Shown: positions 1-6,590, numbered from the stretch's first letter. The stretch: 11,080 bases of DNA from Chloroflexota bacterium (GCA_029262715.1 JAJCYX010000211.1:1-11080), one strand, 5' to 3'. The notes: generated from the letters alone by a model not told the origin. Numbers and translations: made by a program.

Positions 1-1
1 C

Positions 2-874
2 AGCATCGGGGTTGGCGAGACAACACTTGCTGTCGGGACATCTGCGGTCGGCGGCAGCGACAATCCTCGTGGCTTCCTTATCGGCCTCGATCCGACTTCG
101 GATGCTGACCGCCAGCTTTCAGATCAGATCAGTTCCCAAGAGCGAGAGAAATGGCGCATTCCTCTGGACGGAGCTGTCTGGGGCGGCATCACCGTTGTTG
201 ATGACATTGCATATTTCGGAACGCTCCAGTCAACGCTCTACGCCGTCGATCTTTCGGACGACGGGATTAACGACGCAGACCCTTCGAGCCGAATCCAGTG
301 GAGGTTCAAGGCGAGCGGCGCGATCGCCGGAACTCCTCATGTGACCGATACGACTGTCTACATCGGCAGCTTTGGTGACGAGGTTTATGCGCTTGATCTT
401 GCGGTGAGACGCCAGAACCCGAACTCGAATGTTCTCGACTCGTTCACCGAGTGGAGCTTTGATGCAGGCGGCTGGGTCTGGGCGGAGCCGCTTCTCGTGG
501 ACGGAACCCTCTACGTTGCAAGCCTTCCCGGCCAGGTCTTTGCGCTGGACGCCGCTAACGGTCAGGAGCGCTGGCAGGCTCCGGCTGAGGTTGGCGATGA
601 GATCGTGGCGCAGCCAGCCCTGTTCGAAAGCAGCAGCGGCCCGGCGCTTGCGGTGGCTTCTGGCGAAAAGGACATCACCGTAGTAGTACTGGCTGACGGT
701 GCAGTTCGCGGAATTTTTGACACGAACGATCGCGGCATGAAGTCCAGCCCGGTTTTTGCAGAAAATGTGATCTCCGTACACACCGACAGCGGCCAGCTAA
801 GGCAGTATCAGCCCGAGTCATTGTCTCTGTTGAACTGTGTTGAGGCGAAGGGGGACGGTAAGGGATGCAGCTAA
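2..874 (+). CDS. PQQ-like beta-propeller protein (BamB-like), 5'-truncated
   Basis: The frame is open from the left edge, so the N-terminus, including any signal peptide or lipobox, lies outside the window; 290 residues remain. Beta-propeller blades recur in the form short strand, turn, YxAxD or FALD: IAYFGTLQSTLYAVDL, then TVYIGSFGDEVYALDL, then TLYVASLPGQVFALDAANG followed by QERW, and a weaker last blade ending SVHTDSGQLRQY. These are PQQ-like/WD-like blades as in BamB or quinoprotein-dehydrogenase propellers. The sequence QERW after DAANG is the typical 'G..xW' blade closure. No quinone-site or enzyme domain is visible, so a scaffold or envelope-assembly role is more likely than dehydrogenase activity, by inference. 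The stop is 64 nt before yidC on the same strand, which suggests a shared operon and a role near membrane-protein insertion. The protein ends with two cysteines in the last 15 residues and no C-terminal membrane helix. Fold confident; function uncertain. Confidence 0.85.
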   Translation, partial: SIGVGETTLAVGTSAVGGSDNPRGFLIGLDPTSDADRQLSDQISSQEREKWRIPLDGAVWGGITVVDDIAYFGTLQSTLYAVDLSDDGINDADPSSRIQWRFKASGAIAGTPHVTDTTVYIGSFGDEVYALDLAVRRQNPNSNVLDSFTEWSFDAGGWVWAEPLLVDGTLYVASLPGQVFALDAANGQERWQAPAEVGDEIVAQPALFESSSGPALAVASGEKDITVVVLADGAVRGIFDTNDRGMKSSPVFAENVISVHTDSGQLRQYQPESLSLLNCVEAKGDGKGCS

Positions 875-914
875 TTTTCTCTTCCATCTTCTTCAGCCCC
901 CGTTATCGCGCCTG

Positions 915-929
915 CTCTCTAAAGAGAGG
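915..929 (+). promoter_or_regulatory. Palindrome overlapping the yidC ribosome binding site
   Basis: CTCTCT-AA-AGAGAG (915-928) is a perfect 6-bp inverted repeat. Its right half together with the next G forms AGAGAGG, the Shine-Dalgarno candidate 9 nt upstream of the yidC ATG at 939. If the RNA folds, the ribosome binding site is partly masked. The AA loop is too tight for all six pairs, so at most the outer four or five would form. Whether this regulates YidC synthesis is inference. Confidence 0.35.
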
Positions 930-938
930 TAATGCCTG

Positions 939-1928
939 ATGGAGTTCGCAGGTTCCATTTGGAATGAGCTGCTGATGCGGCCGATGATCAACAGCCTTGC
1001 GCTGTTGTCAGATGTGCTGTTCAGCAACTTCGGCCTCAGCATCATCGTCTTCACAGTATTAATTCGTGTTGTGCTGATACCGCTGACCGTTCGCCAGACG
1101 CGCAGCATGAAGAAAATGCAGGAGCTTCAGCCCAGGCTCAAGGTGCTGCAGGACAGGTACAAGAACAAGGGTCCTGCTGAGAAGCGTGCGCTTTCGTCAG
1201 AGACGATGAAGCTGTACCGAGAAGCCGGGGTCAACCCCATCGGCTGTCTCGGACCGCTAATAATCCAGATGCCTATCTGGTTCGGTCTGTACCGGGCCAT
1301 TCTGCGCACAATGCCGCCAACTCCCGAAGGCATGGCGAACCTTTCGGCCGCGTTCTACTCATGGAACCCGGCAATATCGAGCGTGCCGATCAACAGCAAG
1401 TTCCTCGGCGTTGACCTTGTCGACTTCGTACAGGGAGCTCCGCTGCCCTGGAACTTCGCACTGCCAATCCTGGTTGGCGCAACCATGTGGTTGCAGCAGA
1501 AGATGACGAGCGGCAACCAGACACCGTCATCGGCTCAACAAGCCCAGACCAACCAGATAATGCTCTGGATGCTTCCGATCATGTTCGGATTCTTCACATT
1601 CCAGTTCCCGGCTGGTCTGGCGCTCTACATTTTGTTCTCGAACTTCGTCGGCATACTCATTCAGTATTTCGTCGGCGGCAAACAACCTGTTGTTCTGTTC
1701 GGAAGAGCGTACCTGGGCAGCGCTGAGGCAAGGGCGAAACTGTTAGCCGAGCCATCGGGCTCGTCGGCGGGCGCCGCAGCGCTGGTTTCAGATGACGATT
1801 CCGAAGACGACGATGAGTCCGGAGAGAAGGATGATGATGAACAGTCCACGGATGTTCACCGGCAAGACAGTAGACGAGGCGACCGAAGACGCGCTCGAAA
1901 CGCTAGGCGTCGATCTCGAAGACGTTGA
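939..1928 (+). CDS. yidC: YidC/Oxa1 family membrane protein insertase
   Basis: YidC inserts and folds inner-membrane proteins, alone or with SecYEG. This 329-residue protein lacks the large periplasmic domain of proteobacterial YidC and matches the short Gram-positive/Oxa1 form. Residues 28-50 are the first core helix, with FTVLIRVVLIPLT; Arg43 corresponds to the conserved positive residue in the hydrophilic groove. Residues 52-95 form the charged cytoplasmic hairpin (RQTRSMKKMQELQPRLKVLQ). EAGVNPIGCLGPLIIQMPIW (96-115) is a family hallmark, and further helices lie at about 171-187, 207-222 and 226-243. The tail is unusual: residues 285-301 are almost all Asp/Glu and residues 311-329 almost all Arg, the latter encoded out of frame over the start of jag. 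Basic C-terminal tails of Oxa1/YidC2 proteins bind ribosomes, so this tail may too (inference). ATG 939 has AGAGAGG upstream. It follows a beta-propeller gene and overlaps jag. Confidence 0.95.
   Translation: MEFAGSIWNELLMRPMINSLALLSDVLFSNFGLSIIVFTVLIRVVLIPLTVRQTRSMKKMQELQPRLKVLQDRYKNKGPAEKRALSSETMKLYREAGVNPIGCLGPLIIQMPIWFGLYRAILRTMPPTPEGMANLSAAFYSWNPAISSVPINSKFLGVDLVDFVQGAPLPWNFALPILVGATMWLQQKMTSGNQTPSSAQQAQTNQIMLWMLPIMFGFFTFQFPAGLALYILFSNFVGILIQYFVGGKQPVVLFGRAYLGSAEARAKLLAEPSGSSAGAAALVSDDDSEDDDESGEKDDDEQSTDVHRQDSRRGDRRRARNARRRSRRR
1821..1830 (+). promoter_or_regulatory. Ribosome binding site that sets the jag start
   Basis: GGAGAGAAGG lies inside the yidC coding region directly before three consecutive ATG codons (1831, 1834, 1837). 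GGAG is 6 nt from ATG 1831, while the upstream in-frame ATGs at 1792 and 1813 have no comparable site. The Jag_N domain begins only after the next in-frame ATG at 1852 (MFTGKTVDEA). Translation therefore most likely begins at 1831-1837, inside the acidic-tail codons of yidC, which implies translational coupling. Confidence 0.6.
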
Positions 1929-2865
1929 GATAAGGGTCGTAAGCCCTGGACGGTCGGGCATTCTTGGCTTCGGCGGTGAACCTGCACGGATCGAGATAGA
2001 GCTTGTCGGACAGGCGGCTAAACGGGCGTCGGAAACTGAGGAAGATGCGGATGAGAGCGATAGCGCTTCGCCCGAATCCGAGCCAGTTACCGAATCTTCT
2101 GATCAATCACAGGACGAAACCTCTACTGACTCTTCGAGGGACAGCGGTGACCGACCTGAGCGCGCAACCCGCGGTCGAAGCCGAGGTCCCCGTGCTCGCG
2201 GTGGCACCCGCGGCGGCAGAGGACGAGCCAGTGGCGGACGCCAGAGGACTGTTCGCCGAGAGCCAGACGAACAGGAAGCCCCTGCATCTTCCGAGGACTC
2301 TGGGCCACAGGATGAACGCGCATCCGAATATGAAGAGTCACCAGCCTCAGATCAAGGACGTGAGGACGACCGGCCTCGCCGGGAAGAGCGACCACCTGCT
2401 GAGCGCGATGCCGAAGCGGAGCAGCTCGTTGCAGAGGTGCTCGACTACTTCCTCGCCACGATGGGCGTCGTGGCCGAGACTTATGTGCGTGACGATACCG
2501 AGGACGGCTCGCTGGTCTTCGAGATCGAGGGTGAGGACGCCGGACTACTGATCGGCAGGCGCGGTGAGACTCTCCAGGCGCTTCAGTTCCTGGTTCGCAT
2601 GGTCGTCAGCCGCCAGCTTGGTCGAAAAGCGTTCGTAACCATCGATGTCGAGGACTACAGGCAGCGAAGGGCTGAGATGCTTCGGCGACTCGCTCGACGT
2701 ACTGCGGGTAGAGTAGCCAGCAGCGGCCGATCATCTGCGCTGGACCCCATGCCACCCGGTGAGAGGCGAATTGTCCACATGTCACTCGCTTCGCACGGGC
2801 GTGTCAAGACAGAGAGCGAAGGCGAAGGTAACCAGCGCAGGGTTGTGATTCTGCCACGCAATTAG
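1831..2865 (+). CDS. jag: Jag/KhpB-type RNA-binding protein (Jag_N, KH, R3H)
   Basis: Jag (KhpB, formerly SpoIIIJ-associated protein) is a cytoplasmic RNA-binding protein usually encoded next to yidC; in Firmicutes it influences cell-wall and division genes. With the start at 1831 it has 344 residues. Residues 8-58 are Jag_N, with MFTGKTVDEATEDALETLGV and GRSGILGFGG. Residues about 62-192 are a low-complexity linker: first Ser/Asp/Glu-rich, then an Arg/Gly block (RGRSRGPRARGGTRGGRGRA, 114-133), then acidic again. Residues about 197-275 are a type II KH domain with the GxxG loop in LLIGRRGETLQAL. Residues about 280-344 are R3H, with the RxxxH signature in ERRIVHMSLA. The linker is long and the RGG-like block could add nonspecific RNA binding (inference). 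The gene overlaps yidC by 98 nt in a different frame. ATG 1792, 1813 or 1852 are alternative starts. Confidence 0.92.
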   Translation: MMMNSPRMFTGKTVDEATEDALETLGVDLEDVEIRVVSPGRSGILGFGGEPARIEIELVGQAAKRASETEEDADESDSASPESEPVTESSDQSQDETSTDSSRDSGDRPERATRGRSRGPRARGGTRGGRGRASGGRQRTVRREPDEQEAPASSEDSGPQDERASEYEESPASDQGREDDRPRREERPPAERDAEAEQLVAEVLDYFLATMGVVAETYVRDDTEDGSLVFEIEGEDAGLLIGRRGETLQALQFLVRMVVSRQLGRKAFVTIDVEDYRQRRAEMLRRLARRTAGRVASSGRSSALDPMPPGERRIVHMSLASHGRVKTESEGEGNQRRVVILPRN

Positions 2866-2868
2866 CTA

Positions 2869-2896
2869 TGGCAGACGAATGTTGTGGCAGACGAAT
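2869..2896. repeat. Short direct repeat just after jag
   Basis: TGGCAGACGAAT occurs at 2869-2880 and again, identically, at 2885-2896, so the copies are offset by 16 nt. It starts a few bases after the jag stop. It may be slippage or a small duplication; no function is evident. Confidence 0.5.
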
Positions 2897-2936
2897 TGGG
2901 AATGCTTGCTGCTACTGCTTAACCCTTCGAAAAACC

Positions 2937-2980
2937 GGCGGCGATCTCTGGCTTCGTAAAGTCACCAGAGAATCGCTGCC
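2937..2980. terminator. Long hairpin between jag and the PfkB kinase gene
   Basis: GGCGGCGATCTCTGG (2937-2951) pairs with CCAGAG-A-ATCGCTGCC (2965-2980). This gives about 15 pairs with one bulged A and one G-U pair around a 13-nt loop. On the + strand no T-tract follows, so it would not be a classical intrinsic terminator for yidC-jag. Read on the minus strand, the stem is followed by GGTTTTTCG, closer to a terminator, but no minus-strand gene ends here. It could separate the jag transcript from the kinase, act as a 3' stabiliser, or be a leader structure. The stem is certain; the role is not. Confidence 0.5.
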
Positions 2981-3017
2981 TGAGAGCCGCTGAGACAAGG
3001 CCGGATGGCAACTATCC

Positions 3018-3929
3018 GTGAACAGCTCTTCTCATACTGACCAATCTGGCTTTCCGCCGCTCAAGTACCTCGGTGTCGGCTACCAGTCGCAAGACATACA
3101 CATCGATGCCGCTGGCGAACGCTCTGAACCGGAACACGGCGGAGCATCGCTCTACACAGCTCTCACCGCATGGCTGCTGACTGGAGAGCGTGTTGGCGTA
3201 GTCTCGGCGACAGGACCGAACTCGCGCTCCAGAAGCGGTGATGACAAAGAGCCAGGGAATCTCGAAACCAGCGCTGATCCAGACGGCGAGCAGACGATTT
3301 TCGAAGACTGGATAGACGGCGATTTCAGAAAGCAACGGCTGATAAGCCGGGCACCGGTCATCGACAGTTCGCTGGGCGCACTTGCTCAACGGGCCAGGAA
3401 TGCCTCAACGGTGTTCGCGGGGCCGTTACTGGATGAACTGCCGTTAGATTGCCGCAGCTGGTTCTGGGCCGACTTCGCCTGCCTGATACCGCAAGGCTGG
3501 TTTCGCTACGTAGGCGCAGACGGCCTCATAACCCTCACCGCTCCCGACATCACCAGCATCACGGGTCCGTGGGACCTGATAGTGCTCTCGAATGACGAGG
3601 CAATGATCTCAGGCGACCTCGAAGGCTGGATGCGCCTGAGTCGAATGCTAGCGGTGACCCACGGCAGCAATGGCGCAACGGTCTATTTAGACGGCAACGA
3701 GCACCGGATAAAAGCTGTTGAGCCGCCCGAAGTGGTTGACACTACAGGAGCAGGCGACGTGTGGAGCGCCGCGTTCACTGTCCGCTACATCGAGACCCAC
3801 AGCGTGACTGAAGCTGGCAGGTTCGCTTCTGCCGCGGCGGCTATCTGCGTGAGCCGCACAGGACTGCGTGGTGTGCCTGAGTCGCGCCAGGAAGTCGAAG
3901 ATCTGCTGGCAAGGAGCGGTGGTGTGTAG
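3018..3929 (+). CDS. PfkB/ribokinase-family carbohydrate or nucleoside kinase
   Basis: PfkB kinases phosphorylate sugars, nucleosides or related alcohols with ATP in the cytoplasm. The 303-residue protein has the family layout. There is an N-terminal strand (LKYLGVGY, 15-22) and the GG turn with HGGASLYTALTAWLLTGERV (40-59). The late region has WDLIVLSNDEA (185-195), VTHGSNGATVYLDG (213-226) and the C-terminal signature VVDTTGAGDVWSAAF (239-253), whose Asp247 is the expected catalytic base. The usual Asn after the early GG is replaced (GGASLY), and a polar insertion at about 68-91 replaces the ordinary lid region, so substrate cannot be assigned. It begins at GTG 3018; an in-frame stop at 2991 rules out an earlier ATG, and no good ribosome binding site lies at the normal distance. 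Its TAG is immediately followed by the complement of the next gene's stop. Confidence 0.85.
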   Translation: MNSSSHTDQSGFPPLKYLGVGYQSQDIHIDAAGERSEPEHGGASLYTALTAWLLTGERVGVVSATGPNSRSRSGDDKEPGNLETSADPDGEQTIFEDWIDGDFRKQRLISRAPVIDSSLGALAQRARNASTVFAGPLLDELPLDCRSWFWADFACLIPQGWFRYVGADGLITLTAPDITSITGPWDLIVLSNDEAMISGDLEGWMRLSRMLAVTHGSNGATVYLDGNEHRIKAVEPPEVVDTTGAGDVWSAAFTVRYIETHSVTEAGRFASAAAAICVSRTGLRGVPESRQEVEDLLARSGGV

Positions 3930-4421
3930 CTAACCCAGGTCGAGCGCCTCTAGGGCATCGCCTTTGTTCAGCACCGTCCCGGTCTGCCGCCACACCTCCT
4001 GCCCGAGGTCGTTGAACACGATGAACGTGGGTGTCGAAAATGCGTTGAACTCCCGCATCAGAGGAATCGCCAGTCCGTCCTGGACATTCAGTTTGAGCAC
4101 CTGTGCCCTGTCACCAATATCTGATTTCAGGCTTCTCACATTCGGCTCGCTCGCAAGGCACAGCGTGCATGTGTTGGAGAAGAACTCCACGAATACCGGC
4201 TGGCCTGATGCGAGTATCGCATTGGCTTCATCAGTAGATGCCACGGTGCTACCACCGGGACGCAGAAGCGAGAACCCGACCAATGCGAGGATGAGTACGG
4301 TTGAGTAGAGCGGTATCCGCAACCGCCACCTTCTGATCGGCAGCAGAATGAACATCGACAGCAGCAGCACCGGGAAGGCGATGACGAGTGAGTACGAATT
4401 CAGAGTCTCGGTGAACGACAT
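3930..4421 (-). CDS. Membrane-anchored thioredoxin-like protein
   Basis: This 163-residue protein has two N-terminal membrane helices (about 12-28 and 37-54, separated by RRWRLR) followed by a thioredoxin fold. The fold shows a strand PVFVEFFSNTCTLC with the redox pair Cys85-Thr-Leu-Cys88, then the central strand AQVLKLNVQDG, and FSTPTFIVF with the cis-proline at 131. With Arg-rich residues between the helices, both termini would be extracytoplasmic under the positive-inside rule, which suits thiol-disulfide exchange, cytochrome-c maturation or envelope redox repair (inference). The CTLC dipeptide is not the CGPC of thioredoxin, so the redox potential is likely different. AGGA lies 6 nt before the ATG. 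The gene converges on the PfkB kinase gene with zero spacing and is divergent from the DUF385-type gene; no CcdA or Dsb partner is visible in the window. Confidence 0.82.
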   Translation of the reverse strand: MSFTETLNSYSLVIAFPVLLLSMFILLPIRRWRLRIPLYSTVLILALVGFSLLRPGGSTVASTDEANAILASGQPVFVEFFSNTCTLCLASEPNVRSLKSDIGDRAQVLKLNVQDGLAIPLMREFNAFSTPTFIVFNDLGQEVWRQTGTVLNKGDALEALDLG

Positions 4422-4541
4422 TCTCTATCCTGTGCGGAGCTGATTGCGGCCAGTATGCTGCTAATCGAGGTTTCGGCAGTTCAGACCATTCTTAATACAC
4501 TGCGCCGGGAGCGAGTGGCTTCATATCTACTGGAGTATGAG

Positions 4542-4961
4542 ATGACCAAACTGCTGAAACCGTTTCTGGCAATTGGCAATGCGTTCGCTCGCAGGCTGCT
4601 ACAGAGCCGCTTTCACTGGCTGTTAAGTGGCAAAGTTGTGCTACTGCACGTGACCGGACGCAAGAGTGGCCGTCTTTACCTGCTTTACCTGGTTCCGGTG
4701 AACTATCGACAGACAGAGAACGGCATCTCAGTGATGACGTACCGCGCAAGGCAGTGGTGGCCAAACATTCGAGACGCAGATGAGCTCCCGATCGTACTGC
4801 GAGGTAATTTGATACTGGCCGTATCCGAAGTAGTGACAGACGATCTCGACGTGATAGCAGCCGGACTCCTCGATCGAGGGTGGGCAAGAAGGTCAATGGT
4901 TCGAGCAACGGCGAAGGACAGTGTGTTGATAAGGCTGCGAGTGGCTGAGGGCGAAATGTGA
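4542..4961 (+). CDS. DUF385/deazaflavin (F420)-dependent nitroreductase-like protein
   Basis: This small split-barrel protein (139 residues) resembles the Ddn/DUF385 family, whose members bind F420 or flavin and reduce nitro- or enone-containing compounds or quinones. Diagnostic features are the early LLHVTGRKSGR (34-44), matching the family's 'TGRKSG' phosphate-binding motif; the following strand pair ending in ISVMTYR; and QWWPNIRDADELPIVLRG (71-88), matching 'WYhNLranP.v.v' with Trp-Pro in place of Trp-Tyr-His. The start is set by GGAG 6 nt before ATG 4542. An in-frame ATG at 4455 would add 29 residues, but it lacks a ribosome binding site and a family-like extension. It is divergent from the thioredoxin gene and followed by terminator-like repeat hairpins. 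Cofactor and substrate are not determinable. It could equally be a heme- or FMN-binding pyridoxamine-oxidase-like relative. Confidence 0.72.
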   Translation: MTKLLKPFLAIGNAFARRLLQSRFHWLLSGKVVLLHVTGRKSGRLYLLYLVPVNYRQTENGISVMTYRARQWWPNIRDADELPIVLRGNLILAVSEVVTDDLDVIAAGLLDRGWARRSMVRATAKDSVLIRLRVAEGEM

Positions 4962-4991
4962 TTGCCGGGCGGCAGCTGTTAGTCATCCCGA

Positions 4992-5028
4992 GCAGCAAGC
5001 TGCGTTTTCTGCGGCACAGCCGCGTTTT
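4992..5028 (+). terminator. Tandem hairpin-T4 units after the DUF385-type gene
   Basis: GCAGCAAGCTGC then GTTTT (4992-5008), followed by GCGGC-ACA-GCCGC then GTTTT (5011-5028). Each is a short GC stem with four Ts after it, located 31 nt beyond the stop at 4961, so the pair could work as a weak double intrinsic terminator. The same units recur in the other repeat-filled gaps. Confidence 0.45.
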
Positions 5029-5127
5029 GGTTTGATGGTCTGTAATCCCGACTAAAGCGGAGGGATCTGACCGAATTAACACGGTCAATCAAGAGATTCT
5101 GAATCGAGTTAAGAGTGACAGTCGTTC

Positions 5128-5150
5128 CCCTCTCCCAGATTGGGAGAGGG
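5128..5150. repeat. GA-rich hairpin repeat, copy 1
   Basis: CCCTCTCCCA - GAT - TGGGAGAGGG, a perfect 10-bp stem with a 3-nt loop, followed by ATAAAGGGCGAGGGT. It is one of four copies in the window; this one reads in the + orientation, with the T/A-GGG tail on the right. Confidence 0.85.
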
Positions 5151-5180
5151 ATAAAGGGCGAGGGTCGTTTCGGCTTCCTG

Positions 5181-5210
5181 TTGGTTCAGGATGAAGTAAG
5201 AACGAATAAT
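5181..5210 (+). promoter_or_regulatory. Possible promoter of the methyltransferase gene
   Basis: TTGGTT (5181-5186) and AATAAT (5205-5210) are separated by 18 bp and lie in an AT-rich stretch 50 nt before the TTG start. The -10 box is a 5/6 match; the -35 is weak. A small stem TCCGTC/GACGGA (5210-5215 and 5222-5227) follows directly and would sit at the start of the transcript. Speculative. Confidence 0.25.
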
Positions 5211-5260
5211 CCGTCCCACCTGACGGAGCCAAAAATAAACAACGAAAGAGTTGAACACGA

Positions 5261-6340
5261 TTGAATGAAGCGAAAGCGACCAAATTCCTCGGACGAATCG
5301 GCGATATCTACGTCGGCGCGGCCCTGACACTGATGATCGATGTCGGTTTCCGAGCCGGCCTCTGGGACGCAGCAGCGGAGGGCCCGGCAACGAGCGAACA
5401 ACTGGCGAAACGCGCAGGGCTTGACGAGCGATACGTCCGAGAGTGGCTAGGTGCCGTCACGACAGGCGAGATCATGGAGTTCGATAGCCCCAGCGGCACT
5501 TTTTCACTGCCAGAAGAGCACGCTGTGAGCCTGACCGGTGATGGCGCTTCCAACCGGTCTGTCAATGCCGGACTTCTCACATATCTTGGCAAGCACGTCG
5601 ATTCTGTAGTGAATGCCTTCCGTGAAGGTGGAGGCGTGCCGTATTCGCAGTTCAGGCCCGAGTTCACCTCTCTCATGGACCAGCGTTTCAGGCGTGAGTA
5701 CAACGAGAAACTGTTCGATGGCTATATACGGGTTGTTCCGGGGCTTGAAGAGCGGCTGATGGAAGGAATCAGCGTCTGTGACATCGGCTGCGGCACCGGC
5801 CACAACATGAACCTGATGGCCGCCGCCTATCCTGCATCGACACTCACCGGCTACGACATAGCGGCAGATGCGATCGAGCTTGCGAGGGCAGAGGCGACTG
5901 AGATGGGTCTGAGCAATGTCAGTTTCGAGGTGCAGGACGCAACCGCTCTGCCTGATGACATTTCGTTCGACATGATGACCACGTTTGATGCGATTCACGA
6001 TCAGGCAAATCCGCAGGGGTCACTGAACGAGATTGGCCGAACCCTGAAGCCAGACGGCGTGTACCTGATGATCGACATCAAGGCGTCGAGCGATCTGAAG
6101 AACAACATCGGCAACCCGCTGGCACCGTATCTGTACACCGTAAGCACCATGCACTGCATGACCGTCTCTCTGGCCGCAAACGGCGCTGGCCTGGGGACGG
6201 TATGGGGCCGTGAGCTTGCGCTTGAGATGCTGGCGAAGGCGGGGCTGACCGATGTGGAGATACTGGATTCATCCAACCCGACGAACAGCATCTACGTGTG
6301 CAGGCGGCCAGTGGCGGTGACCAGCCGAGCTTCCCGGTGA
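5261..6340 (+). CDS. SAM-dependent methyltransferase with N-terminal winged helix (Rv2258c-like)
   Basis: A class I S-adenosylmethionine methyltransferase of 359 residues. Residues about 1-90 form a dimerisation/winged-helix domain like plant-type O-methyltransferases and Rv2258c: DVGFRAGLWDAAAEGPATSE, then LAKRAGLDERYVREWLGAV, then FSLPEEHAVSLTG. The catalytic Rossmann domain starts at about 170. Motif I is VCDIGCGTGHN (172-182), motif II ends at the acidic LTGYDI (Asp199), motif III is FEVQDATALP, and MTTFDAIHDQANP (239-251) is the family's 'D.lHD' segment. Beyond it, IDIKASSDLKNNIGNPLAPY and STMHCMTVSLA match the family's substrate-side region. The small-molecule substrate is unknown. The start is TTG at 5261: an in-frame stop at 5252 excludes any earlier codon, the N-terminus MNEAKATKFLGRIG fits the family, and GAAAGAG lies 10 nt upstream. 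It stands alone between two repeat-filled gaps. Confidence 0.88.
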   Translation: MNEAKATKFLGRIGDIYVGAALTLMIDVGFRAGLWDAAAEGPATSEQLAKRAGLDERYVREWLGAVTTGEIMEFDSPSGTFSLPEEHAVSLTGDGASNRSVNAGLLTYLGKHVDSVVNAFREGGGVPYSQFRPEFTSLMDQRFRREYNEKLFDGYIRVVPGLEERLMEGISVCDIGCGTGHNMNLMAAAYPASTLTGYDIAADAIELARAEATEMGLSNVSFEVQDATALPDDISFDMMTTFDAIHDQANPQGSLNEIGRTLKPDGVYLMIDIKASSDLKNNIGNPLAPYLYTVSTMHCMTVSLAANGAGLGTVWGRELALEMLAKAGLTDVEILDSSNPTNSIYVCRRPVAVTSRASR

Positions 6341-6440
6341 GTCGAAGGTTGAAGTTGGATAGAGGGGTGGCTGTGTGCCCTTCGTCCGGGGCGGGGATTT
6401 CCGCTCGCGGGTCAAGGATCCGGTGATGTGAGGCGACCCA

Positions 6441-6590
6441 TGTCATCCCGACCGTAGCGGAGGGATCTGACCTGTCGATGAGAGCTCACTCTCCACACAG
6501 CAAACAGCTGCCAGCATTCCCTGTCGTAACAAGACTCGTATATGAGTGTGCCTCGCATCCCCAGGTCCCTCCACTTCGATCGGGATGACA
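6441..6590. mobile_element. 150-bp element with terminal inverted repeats (MITE-like)
   Basis: The left end TGTCATCCCGACCGTAGCGG then AGGGATCTG (6441-6469) and the reverse complement of the right end (6562-6590) agree at 25 of 29 positions. The interior has no ORF of note. A solo left end of the same type occurs at 5042-5072. Short inverted-terminus elements without genes are typical of MITEs mobilised by a transposase elsewhere in the genome. No clear target duplication is visible, so movement is inferred. The rest of the 322-nt gap between 6340 and 6663 (6341-6440 and 6591-6639) shows nothing I can name. Confidence 0.6.

Larger units (their letters stand above)
4983..5166. repeat. Composite intergenic repeat, copy A (modules 4-2-3-1)
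   Basis: The 299-nt gap between the DUF385-type gene and the methyltransferase gene is nearly filled by repeat modules found elsewhere in the window. In order: a TCATCCCGA end (4983-4991); two hairpin-plus-T4 units (4992-5028); a module beginning GTAATCCCGACTAAAGCGG and ending GGATCTGACC (5042-5072), 27/31 identical to 6442-6472; an AGATTCTGAATC...TGACA unit (5094-5120), 24/27 identical to 10938-10964; and a GA-rich hairpin (5128-5150) with a GGGCGAGGGT tail. The same order, minus one module, recurs at 10882-11008. No ORF with a credible start is present. Confidence 0.8.

Noticed and set aside
12..344. Open frame of 110 codons with an ATG at the left edge
   Set aside because: The beta-propeller protein reads continuously through this region in another frame, with propeller blades visible upstream of 341.
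230..781. 183-codon minus-strand open frame opposite the beta-propeller gene
   Set aside because: Antisense shadow of a clear propeller coding region; no family features.
4492..5088. 198-codon minus-strand open frame
   Set aside because: It lies opposite the DUF385-type gene and runs into repeat modules; composition is low-quality and there is no recognisable domain or ribosome binding site.
4983..5166. Possible CRISPR array, because of repeated short units
   Set aside because: Units differ from each other, spacing is irregular and no repeat-spacer periodicity or cas gene is present.
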